Assembly: GCA_030835065.1 (NCBI GenBank)
Contig: JAUQWR010000178.1
Coordinates: 1 to 7,919, forward strand
From: Candidatus Kapaibacterium sp.
GTDB taxonomy: Bacteria > Bacteroidota > Ignavibacteria > Kapaibacteriales > UBA2268
Length of the DNA: 7,919 bases
Reading direction: 5' to 3'
Under the pieces are notes generated by a model that made no database searches, was not told the origin of the DNA, and saw only the letters and a program-made list of their open reading frames with translations. A program made the translations under genes and the position numbers. This document shows positions 1 through 6,460 of this stretch, piece after piece (positions within the stretch are counted from its first letter, which is position 1; every line of letters starts with the position of its first letter).

Positions 1-1
1 T

Positions 2-349
2 TTATATACTTACTTTTATCTTTTTTGCTAATGAATTGAAAATTAAGTTATAAGAATGTTGAATCAAATCAACAATCAATTTTTTATCCAAATTTCCATT
101 CAAATATATCGTATTCCAGTGCTTTTTATTGCAATGATATCCTGGAACGATTTCTTCATGCAATTCGCGTAGCTCAATTGCTCTTTCAGGATCGCATTTA
201 AGGTTTACCCTTAGAGGAATATTCTCAGTATCAGTAATAGCAAAAATTTTATTTCCCACTCTGAAACATAATGTGGTTTCATCAAATGGAAAATCTTCTG
301 TACATGCTTTTAATGATAAACAGATCCGTCTCAGCTCTTCAATATCCAT
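2..349 (-). CDS. MmcQ/YjbR family small protein
   Basis: A 115-residue protein of the MmcQ/YjbR (DUF419) family, which adopts a CyaY-like fold. The biochemical role of the family is not firmly established; DNA binding has been suggested for some members. The sequence shows the family hallmarks in order: an N-terminal helix, then FPFDETTLCFRVGNKIFA (residues 20-37), NLKCDPERA (49-57), and PGYHCNKKHWNTIYL (69-83), ending in a helical tail. Its length is typical, so it looks complete; the stop codon (TAA) lies at the very left edge of the window. The start ATG has no Shine-Dalgarno sequence. It lies 36 nt downstream of the acyl-CoA dehydrogenase on the same strand, so it is probably the second gene of a two-gene transcript. 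That proximity does not establish a shared function. Family assignment is confident; function is unknown. Confidence 0.88.
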   Translation of the reverse strand: MDIEELRRICLSLKACTEDFPFDETTLCFRVGNKIFAITDTENIPLRVNLKCDPERAIELRELHEEIVPGYHCNKKHWNTIYLNGNLDKKLIVDLIQHSYNLIFNSLAKKIKVSI

Positions 350-385
350 GTTAATTTATTTTATTTTTCAACAAATTACACTATT

Positions 386-1549
386 CTATTCATAAGCAGG
401 AATACCGGTAATTTCATGCCCTAAAATAAGAGTATGAATTTCGTGGGTACCTTCATAAGTTTTGACTGATTCCAGATTAGCACTATGACGCATAATCGGA
501 TATTCGTCCAAAATACCATTAGCTCCATGAATTTCGCGGGCTACTCGAGCACAATCAAGAGCAATTTCGCAATTATTACGTTTTGCAAAAGAAACATGCT
601 GAGGGCGAGCTCTACCTTCATCCATCAATCTTCCTAAACGATGATTAACTAATTGAGCTTTAGTAATCTCATTAAACATCTTAACTAATTTTTCCTGAGT
701 AATCTGAAAACCAGCGATAGGTCGACCAAATTGAATTCTAGACTTTGCATATTCCAAAGATGAATGATAAACACCAAGAGCTGCTCCAATCACACCCCAT
801 GCAATACCATAACGTGCTTGACTAAGGCAACTAAGAGGACCACGAAGCCCTTTTACTTGCAACACGTTAGACTCCGGCACTTCACAATCCTGAAATACTA
901 ATTCGGAAGTAACAGAAGCTCGAAGAGAATGTTTACCTTTCATCAAAGGAGCGCTAAAACCTTTCATTCCCTTTTCGACAATAAAGCCATGCACTTCACC
1001 TTCATATTTTGCCCAAACTACAGCAATGTCTGCTACAGAGCCATTTGTAATCCACATTTTAGCACCATTAAGCAGAAATCCACCGTCAATCTTTTTAGCA
1101 TTAGTAATCATTCCAGATGGATTTGATCCAAAATCGGGTTCAGTGAGCCCAAAGCAGCCAATAGCTTTGCCTTGAGCGAGCAAAGGAAGCCATTTATTTT
1201 TCAACTCTTCAGAAGCATATTTATAAATGGGAAACATTACTAAGGAGTTCTGAACAGAAGCAAAAGAACGAATTGCCGAATCACCTCTTTCCAATTCTTG
1301 CATAGCTAAGCCATAAGAAGTATAATTAGCACCGGCGCCTCCATATTGCTCTGGAATTGTAATCCCAAAAAGACCTAATTCAGCCATCTGAGGAATCAGC
1401 TCTTCAGGGAAGCTTCCATCTCTATAATGTTTTTCAATTATAGGGATTACCTTGTCATCAACAAATTCAGCAACCGAATCTCTAATCAATTTTTCTTCCT
1501 GACTGAGAAATTCTTCTAACAAGAAAAAATCAGATGCATTAAAAGCCAT
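386..1549 (-). CDS. Acyl-CoA dehydrogenase, glutaryl-CoA dehydrogenase type
   Basis: A 387-residue FAD-dependent acyl-CoA dehydrogenase, full length for the family. Three regions are visible: an N-terminal helical domain (about 15-130), a middle beta domain with the signature GCFGLTEPDFGSNPSG (131-146) and KMWITNGS (164-171), and a C-terminal helical domain with RIQFGRPIAGFQ (271-282) and TYEGTHEIH (364-372). Glu366 in YEGTH is the expected catalytic base that removes the alpha proton. The segment IRSFASVQNSLV (93-104) matches glutaryl-CoA dehydrogenase: Arg94 and Ser98 correspond to the residues that hold the distal carboxylate of glutaryl-CoA in the human enzyme. The likely reaction is oxidative decarboxylation of glutaryl-CoA to crotonyl-CoA in lysine, tryptophan or aromatic breakdown, passing electrons to ETF. 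No ETF or other pathway gene is in the window. A non-decarboxylating paralogue is possible. The start is supported by GGAG five bases upstream; the stop is TAG. Confidence 0.9.
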   Translation of the reverse strand: MAFNASDFFLLEEFLSQEEKLIRDSVAEFVDDKVIPIIEKHYRDGSFPEELIPQMAELGLFGITIPEQYGGAGANYTSYGLAMQELERGDSAIRSFASVQNSLVMFPIYKYASEELKNKWLPLLAQGKAIGCFGLTEPDFGSNPSGMITNAKKIDGGFLLNGAKMWITNGSVADIAVVWAKYEGEVHGFIVEKGMKGFSAPLMKGKHSLRASVTSELVFQDCEVPESNVLQVKGLRGPLSCLSQARYGIAWGVIGAALGVYHSSLEYAKSRIQFGRPIAGFQITQEKLVKMFNEITKAQLVNHRLGRLMDEGRARPQHVSFAKRNNCEIALDCARVAREIHGANGILDEYPIMRHSANLESVKTYEGTHEIHTLILGHEITGIPAYE

Positions 1550-1554
1550 AAAAT

Positions 1555-1558
1555 CTCC
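1555..1558 (-). promoter_or_regulatory. Shine-Dalgarno site of the acyl-CoA dehydrogenase
   Basis: On the minus strand the sequence reads GGAG-ATTTT-ATG, giving a four-base Shine-Dalgarno core with a five-base spacer. It fixes the start codon at 1549. No other gene start in the window has a comparable site. Confidence 0.6.
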
Positions 1559-1591
1559 GAAACTATTCTTTAATCATTGATATTCATTGTA

Positions 1592-1617
1592 AATATTGAA
1601 ATTTTTCTTTCAATATT
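1592..1617. repeat. AT-rich 10-bp inverted repeat in the divergent intergenic region
   Basis: AATATTGAAA (1592-1601) and TTTCAATATT (1608-1617) are perfect inverted copies separated by six bases. Neither side is followed by a T tract, so it is not a terminator. It lies 43-68 bases upstream of the acyl-CoA dehydrogenase start and its right arm covers the proposed -33 element of the nusA promoter. That position would suit an operator for a dimeric repressor acting on either gene, but this is inference; in AT-rich DNA it could also be chance. Confidence 0.45.
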
Positions 1618-1638
1618 AGAAAAAAGTTTGTAATTTTG
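1608..1638 (+). promoter_or_regulatory. Probable Bacteroidota-type promoter of the nusA operon
   Basis: TAATTTTG at 1631-1638 matches the Bacteroidota -7 consensus TAnnTTTG exactly. Nineteen to twenty bases upstream, TTTC (1608-1611) is a one-mismatch match to the -33 element TTTG. Transcription would start near 1643-1646, giving a leader of about 110 nt before nusA. The exact -7 match and its position between divergent genes make this the best promoter candidate in the window, although such motifs also occur by chance in AT-rich DNA. Confidence 0.6.
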
Positions 1639-1651
1639 CATATCTCATAAC

Positions 1652-1678
1652 GGGATGGGCTCGATAGCCCATTTTTTT
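1652..1678 (+). terminator. Intrinsic terminator hairpin in the nusA leader (possible attenuator)
   Basis: ATGGGCT (1655-1661), loop CGAT, AGCCCAT (1666-1672) form a perfect 7-bp stem that G-U pairs could extend at 1652-1654, followed by a run of seven T (1672-1678). On the plus strand this is a standard Rho-independent terminator. No plus-strand gene ends upstream, because the flanking genes diverge. It therefore lies in the leader of nusA, 75 bases before the start codon and about 10 bases after the predicted transcription start. A terminator there suggests attenuation, or a stabilising 5' hairpin. The other strand lacks a T tract in the right place. Confidence 0.75.
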
Positions 1679-1753
1679 ATATATATTAAAATTTTGAGAC
1701 ATAAACTAAAAAGTGAACAAAATATTTTAAAACTATAACTATCGGTAAATGTT

Positions 1754-3088
1754 ATGGCTCGCCGTAAAGTAAAACATAAAATTGACAAGAAATCTATTAT
1801 CGATGCATTCGCTGAGATGGCAAAATCTAAAAATATCGATAGAGATTTGCTTCAGGGTATTGTTGAAGAAACCCTTTCAATGATTGTACGCAAAAAGTAT
1901 GGTACTGACGCCAATTTCGAAATTATTGTCAATATGGACAAAGGCGATGTCGAAATTTATTTGACACGCGAAGTTGTTGAAGTGGTTGAAGATCCTGTTA
2001 CACAAATTTCCCTCGAAGAAGCTGAATTATATAGCGACGACAAATTGGAAATTGGTGAAGAATTTATCGAAGAAATAACACTCGATAATATATCCGATAG
2101 TTTTGGCAGAAGATTAATTACATTAGCTTCCCAAAATCTTAATCAAAGAATACGCGAAGTTGAAAAAGATAATGTATATAACGAATATGCTACAAAAGCA
2201 GGCGAAATAATCGTTGGCGAAATCTATCAGGTGCGCCGCCACGATATTCTTGTTCTTCATAATAAAGTAGAAATGAGATTGCCTCGCGAAGAGCAAATTC
2301 CTAACGAACCATATAGATACAAGAAAAACCAGACTATTAAAGCTTTAGTCAAAGAAGTAAAACGTAGTGGACTTGGCGGACAGCCAGAAATTATTCTATC
2401 TCGTGCTTCAGACGATTTCCTTGCTCGCCTTTTTGAAATTGAAATTCCTGAAATTTATGATGGAATTATTCAAATTAAAGGTATTGCCAGAGATCCCGGC
2501 GAAAGAGCTAAAGTTGCTGTTATGAGCTACGATGATAGAGTTGATCCTGTTGGTGCTTGTGTTGGTATGAAAGGTATTCGTATCCATTCAATCGTTAGAG
2601 AATTAAATAATGAAAATATCGATCTGATCGAATATTCGGAAGAACCACAAGTTTATATTATGCGTGCTTTGTCTCCTGCTAAAGTAAGAGATATTGCTAT
2701 TTCTTTCGATACTCATTCGGCTACTGTTATTGTTCCAGACGATCAAGTATCCTTGGCGATTGGCAAAAACGGTCAGAATGTGAGGCTTGCTTCAAAATTG
2801 ACAGGCTACTCAATCAAATTGCTCAAAGAAGGCGGCGAAGATATTGACCTCGTCGAATTTTCACAAGAATTGGGCGATGAGTTGATCGAACAACTTAAAC
2901 AATTAAACGTCAATACTGCTAGAGAATTTTTAGATAATGATCCTGAATATCTTATCGAAAAAATTTCTACTCTTACTCCTGATTTTGTTCTTGAGTTGCG
3001 CAAAATCATGCTTACAGAATTCGATGAAGAAGAACATGATGAAATTCTCTATCGAATCGCTAAAATGAAGAAAAATATTATTTTATAA
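1754..3088 (+). CDS. nusA: Transcription termination/antitermination factor NusA
   Basis: A 444-residue NusA, which binds RNA polymerase and nascent RNA and modulates pausing, intrinsic termination and antitermination. Domains in order: the N-terminal RNA-polymerase-binding domain (about 10-135), an S1 domain (about 150-217), KH1 (about 225-300, with GACVGMKG at 267-274 after the RDPGERAKVAV segment) and KH2 (about 305-355, with IGKNGQNVRLASKLTGY from 336). After KH2 comes an acidic tail; residues 380-425 look like one helix-hairpin-helix (acidic-repeat-like) unit, fewer than the two acidic repeats of E. coli NusA. The N-terminal domain includes an acidic stretch (74-107). It is the first gene of the operon; rimP, often found directly upstream, is absent. 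The start has no Shine-Dalgarno site. The upstream terminator hairpin suggests that NusA may regulate its own operon, which is inference. Confidence 0.96.
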   Translation: MARRKVKHKIDKKSIIDAFAEMAKSKNIDRDLLQGIVEETLSMIVRKKYGTDANFEIIVNMDKGDVEIYLTREVVEVVEDPVTQISLEEAELYSDDKLEIGEEFIEEITLDNISDSFGRRLITLASQNLNQRIREVEKDNVYNEYATKAGEIIVGEIYQVRRHDILVLHNKVEMRLPREEQIPNEPYRYKKNQTIKALVKEVKRSGLGGQPEIILSRASDDFLARLFEIEIPEIYDGIIQIKGIARDPGERAKVAVMSYDDRVDPVGACVGMKGIRIHSIVRELNNENIDLIEYSEEPQVYIMRALSPAKVRDIAISFDTHSATVIVPDDQVSLAIGKNGQNVRLASKLTGYSIKLLKEGGEDIDLVEFSQELGDELIEQLKQLNVNTAREFLDNDPEYLIEKISTLTPDFVLELRKIMLTEFDEEEHDEILYRIAKMKKNIIL

Positions 3089-3105
3089 TATATAAAATTG
3101 GGTTT

Positions 3106-6099
3106 ATGGCTGGTACAGAAAAAATAAGATTAATTAAAATCGCTTCCGAAATTAATATTGGGAAAGATACTATTGTTGAGTATCTTCATAGCAAAGGCTT
3201 CAGTATTGACAATAAACCGACAGCTATTTTATCGGAAGAGATGGCTGATCTCGTTTATGAAAAATTTAAACGAGAAAAGAAAGCTGCCGATAAAGTTCGT
3301 GAAAAAATTCAAAAACATAAGGAAATCAGAAAAGGTCCTGAAAATAAATTTAGAAAACCTTCAGATGATCCTTCTCACGAACATGGTATGGAACACGATT
3401 CTACTCGTGCTGTCGATAATAAACACTTTGTCGAATCTGTGGCTAACGTTATCGAAGAACCACCTATCCATCCTGATTTAGTTCATCATCATGAACCAGT
3501 TCATGATGATACTGAACCTGTCATCGAGCATGTTCATGTAGAAACTGAAGCTACTGTGGAAACTAAAATTGAAGCTATCGAGACTCCTCATGTAGATTCA
3601 GAACAAAAACATGAAATTAAAAAAGCTCCAAAACCCGAACCTACGATCGTTATCGAAGATCAAGATCAGGTTATTGTAATTAGCAAAGATGAGCTTTTCA
3701 AAGGCGATACTGAAATTCTTATAGAAGAACCAAGTATTATCGATCCGGCTAAGATTAAAGACTTACCTATTATCGATGAAATTGCTGAAGATGAAGAAGA
3801 AGATCCTTCTAAAGAAGCTTCTAAAGAAAGAGAAGTGCGCAGGGACAAACGTAAAAAGAAAAAGAAAAAACTTATCGAAGTTGCTCCTGGCGAAGCTCCT
3901 CAGCTCAAAGGCCTTACTATTGTAGGTAAAATCGACTTGGTATCAGACTCTGCTGCTAATATCGAAAGAGCTAAAATCGAAAAAATTAAATCGAATAAGA
4001 AAAAAGACAAACGTCCTCGTACTGACGAAGTCGAATCTGCCGATAGCCAAAAAAATAAAAAGAAAAAAATCAAGGGCAAAGAAAGAGAAATCGAAGTTGC
4101 TCCTGTAGAAGATAAAAATCCTTTAAAAGCTAAGGAAAAAGATAAAAAAGACGAGAAAAAACGTAAAAAACGTAAGAAATCTATTCGCGAGCAAATAAGC
4201 CAAGAAGAAGTCGATAAAGCTATTCGTCAGACTCTTGCTGGTATGGAATTTAGCGGTGCTTCTCAACGTGCTAAAATGCGCCAAAAGAAAAAAGCTGAAC
4301 GCGAAGAAAAAGAATTACGCTATCAGGAAGAGCTCGAGAAAGAATCTCATGTTCTTAAACTTACTGAATACGTTACTACCAGCGATATAGCTAATCTTAT
4401 GGGAATAAGTGCTAATGAAATTATTCTCAAATGTATGTCTTTAGGTTTGATGGTTACTATCAATCAAAGATTAGATAAAGATACTATTATTCTTATCGCT
4501 GATGACTATGGTTTTGAAATCGAATTTATCGATGAGCAAAAATCTCAGGTAATCGAAGATGAAGAAGATCCGGTTGAAACTTTAGAATCAAGACCTCCTA
4601 TTGTTACTATCATGGGTCACGTTGACCATGGTAAGACTTCTTTGCTCGATTATATTAGAAATTCTAATGTTGTATCTGGCGAAGCCGGTGGTATTACTCA
4701 GCATATCGGTGCTTATAGAGTTGAAATGCCAGATGGCAGATCTATTACTTTCTTAGATACTCCTGGTCACGAAGCATTTACTGCTATGCGTGCCCGCGGT
4801 GCTCAAATTACTGATATTGTTGTTCTTGTTGTTGCTGCAGACGATTCTGTGATGCCTCAAACAATTGAAGCTATAAGCCATGCTAAAGCTGCTAATGTTC
4901 CAATTGTTGTAGCTATCAATAAAATTGACAAGCCTGATGCTAATCCTGATCGTATCAAACAACAATTGACTGATTATGGCATTTTAGTAGAAGAATGGGG
5001 TGGCAAAAACCAATCTGTTGAAATTTCTGCTAAAAAAGGTCTTAATATTGAATTACTTTTGGAAAAAATCTTGCTTGAAGCTGATTTATTAGATCTAAAA
5101 GCTAATCCGGATAGAAAAGCCCGTGGTGCTGTTATCGAATCTAATATGAGTAAAGGTTTAGGTCCGGTTGCTACAATTATCGTCCAAAAAGGTACACTAT
5201 CTATCGGCGATCCTTTTGTTGCTGGAATTCATTCCGGTAAGGTTAGAAATATGTTCGACGAAAGAGGCAATAAAGTTGACGAAGCAGGACCATCATTCCC
5301 TGTCAGAGTTATTGGTTTCGATGGTTTGCCATCTGCCGGCGATACTTTCTTTGTAACACACAATGATGTAGAAGCTAGATCTATATCCAACGAAAGAAAA
5401 CAATTGCGTAGAGAACAAGACTTGCGCCAAGTGCGCCACGTTACTCTCGACGAAATTTCTGCACAAATCCAAATTGGCGGCGTCCAAGACTTATATCTTG
5501 TTATTAAAGGCGACGTGAATGGCTCTGTGGAAGCTATTAGCGACTCATTGCTAAAACTTTCGAGAGAGGAAGTTAGAGTAAACATACTTCATAAAGGCGT
5601 TGGTGCTATTAGTGAGTCCGATGTTATGCTTGCTGCTGCTTCTAGTGCTGTTGTAATTGGTTTCAATGTGTCTCCAACCAACTCAGCAAGAAAAATTGCA
5701 GAAACTGAGCATGTCGATATCAGACAATATGATATTATTTACGACTGTATTAACGAAATTCAATTGGCTCTCGAAGGCTTATTAAAACCTGAACTTAAAG
5801 AAGAAGTTGTAGGCGAAATTGAAGTACGTAAAGTATTCAAAATTAGCAGACTTGGTTCGATTGCAGGTTGCTATGTGCTAAACGGAAAAGTAAATAGAAA
5901 CGATAAAATCAGAGTATTGCGCAATGGTCTGCCAGTATTCTCGGGTTCAATCCATTCGTTAAAACGCAGTAAAGACGACGTTAAAGAAATCGACCAAGGA
6001 TATGAATGCGGTATTCAGCTCGAAGGATTTAATGATTTCGAAGAAAATGACATTATTCAAGCTTATAAAGTTGTTGAAATAAAAAGAACTTTTAAATAA
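3106..6099 (+). CDS. infB: Translation initiation factor IF-2
   Basis: A 997-residue GTPase that brings fMet-tRNA to the 30S P site and promotes subunit joining. A first IF-2N helical domain occupies about 5-57. Then comes a 350-residue low-complexity linker: histidine-rich and acidic (about 87-245), then lysine-rich (246-400). The linker contains LKGLTIVGKIDL (267-278) and a segment around 360-405 (SIREQISQEEVDKAIRQTLA onward) that resemble conserved spots in Bacteroidota IF-2. A second IF-2N domain covers about 416-475. The G domain is complete: GHVDHGKT (504-511), GGITQHIG (528-535), DTPGHEAF (551-558), NKID (605-608) and SAKKG (641-645). Domains II (about 674-770), III (about 788-890) and the C-terminal initiator-tRNA-binding domain (about 900-997) follow. 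It starts 17 nt after nusA without a Shine-Dalgarno sequence. Confidence 0.97.
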   Translation: MAGTEKIRLIKIASEINIGKDTIVEYLHSKGFSIDNKPTAILSEEMADLVYEKFKREKKAADKVREKIQKHKEIRKGPENKFRKPSDDPSHEHGMEHDSTRAVDNKHFVESVANVIEEPPIHPDLVHHHEPVHDDTEPVIEHVHVETEATVETKIEAIETPHVDSEQKHEIKKAPKPEPTIVIEDQDQVIVISKDELFKGDTEILIEEPSIIDPAKIKDLPIIDEIAEDEEEDPSKEASKEREVRRDKRKKKKKKLIEVAPGEAPQLKGLTIVGKIDLVSDSAANIERAKIEKIKSNKKKDKRPRTDEVESADSQKNKKKKIKGKEREIEVAPVEDKNPLKAKEKDKKDEKKRKKRKKSIREQISQEEVDKAIRQTLAGMEFSGASQRAKMRQKKKAEREEKELRYQEELEKESHVLKLTEYVTTSDIANLMGISANEIILKCMSLGLMVTINQRLDKDTIILIADDYGFEIEFIDEQKSQVIEDEEDPVETLESRPPIVTIMGHVDHGKTSLLDYIRNSNVVSGEAGGITQHIGAYRVEMPDGRSITFLDTPGHEAFTAMRARGAQITDIVVLVVAADDSVMPQTIEAISHAKAANVPIVVAINKIDKPDANPDRIKQQLTDYGILVEEWGGKNQSVEISAKKGLNIELLLEKILLEADLLDLKANPDRKARGAVIESNMSKGLGPVATIIVQKGTLSIGDPFVAGIHSGKVRNMFDERGNKVDEAGPSFPVRVIGFDGLPSAGDTFFVTHNDVEARSISNERKQLRREQDLRQVRHVTLDEISAQIQIGGVQDLYLVIKGDVNGSVEAISDSLLKLSREEVRVNILHKGVGAISESDVMLAAASSAVVIGFNVSPTNSARKIAETEHVDIRQYDIIYDCINEIQLALEGLLKPELKEEVVGEIEVRKVFKISRLGSIAGCYVLNGKVNRNDKIRVLRNGLPVFSGSIHSLKRSKDDVKEIDQGYECGIQLEGFNDFEENDIIQAYKVVEIKRTFK
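3485..3510. repeat. 11-bp perfect hairpin inside the infB linker
   Basis: ATCATCATGAA (3485-3495) and TTCATGATGAT (3500-3510) are perfect inverted copies around a CCAG tetraloop. It falls in the histidine/acidic linker, where CAT (His) codons face GAT (Asp) codons, so low-complexity coding may explain it. There is no T tract, so it is not a terminator. Confidence 0.5.
3874..4105 (+). repeat. Pair of 16-bp direct repeats in the infB linker
   Basis: ATCGAAGTTGCTCCTG occurs at 3874-3889 and again at 4090-4105, 216 bases apart and in the same reading frame, encoding IEVAP at residues 257-261 and 329-333. Both copies follow a lysine-rich run and precede a segment containing LK. This suggests an old internal duplication of about 72 residues, now diverged except at the core. 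Confidence 0.5.
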
Positions 6100-6100
6100 T

Positions 6101-6460
6101 ATGTCTATAAGAGCAGAAAAAGTAGCAAGCGTTGTCAAAAGAGCGCTTTCTAATCCGATAAATGAAATTGCAAGAGAAAATTCAGCCGGACTAGCAACAG
6201 TTACTGCAGTCCGGCTATCTAAAGATTTGCAAATTGCAAAAGTCTATATCAGCCTTTATGGTAAAAATTTCTCTCCAATGGAATTTATTGATATACTCGG
6301 CGAAAATAAAAGTGAATTGAGATATATTGTTGGTCAGGCTGTTAGGTTGCGAAATACTCCCGATCTTCGATTTTTTATCGACGACACACTAGACCAGATG
6401 GACCACATTCAAAAGCTCCTTGATTCTGTCAAATCAGATCAAAAGGACAACGACGAATAA
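6101..6460 (+). CDS. rbfA: 30S ribosome-binding factor RbfA
   Basis: A 119-residue protein of usual RbfA length, with a type II KH fold that binds the 30S subunit and helps mature the 5' end of 16S rRNA, including during cold adaptation. Recognisable segments are RAEKVASVVKRALS (4-17), the beta strands VTAVRLSKDLQIAKVYISLYG (34-54), and the family signature LRYIVGQAVRLRNTPDLRFFIDDTLDQMDHIQKLL (73-107). The last dozen residues are charged and probably disordered. It begins one base after the infB stop (TAA-T-ATG) and its own stop abuts the truB start, so translation of the three genes is probably coupled. No Shine-Dalgarno site is seen. Its co-location with IF-2 fits shared use in 30S assembly and initiation. 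Confidence 0.95.
   Translation: MSIRAEKVASVVKRALSNPINEIARENSAGLATVTAVRLSKDLQIAKVYISLYGKNFSPMEFIDILGENKSELRYIVGQAVRLRNTPDLRFFIDDTLDQMDHIQKLLDSVKSDQKDNDE
6184..6216. repeat. GC-rich 9-bp inverted repeat inside rbfA
   Basis: AGCCGGACT (6184-6192) and AGTCCGGCT (6208-6216) are perfect inverted copies separated by 15 bases. The stem is two-thirds GC in an otherwise AT-rich gene and begins 83 bases after the start codon. It is followed by ATCTAAAG, not a T tract, so it is not a terminator. It could fold in the mRNA. Confidence 0.5.

Noticed and set aside
929..1126. Plus-strand open frame opposite the acyl-CoA dehydrogenase
   Set aside because: It lies wholly inside a well-conserved gene on the other strand and its translation resembles no family I know.
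1611..1618. Minus-strand -7 element (TAATATTG) for the acyl-CoA dehydrogenase
   Set aside because: It has one mismatch to TAnnTTTG and no TTG at the right upstream distance, so I could not support a promoter call.
3852..3870. A-rich run in infB as a programmed frameshift site
   Set aside because: The frame continues without a break into the conserved G domain, so no frameshift is needed; the A run simply encodes lysines.
3106..4620. Internal start giving a shorter IF-2 form, as in E. coli
   Set aside because: Candidate Met codons (residues 95, 380, 390) have no Shine-Dalgarno or other initiation signal that I can see.
5229..5585. Minus-strand open frames opposite infB, including 118- and 64-residue ones
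   Set aside because: They overlap conserved IF-2 domains, are serine/threonine/leucine-rich as expected for antisense of such a gene, and lack any start signal.
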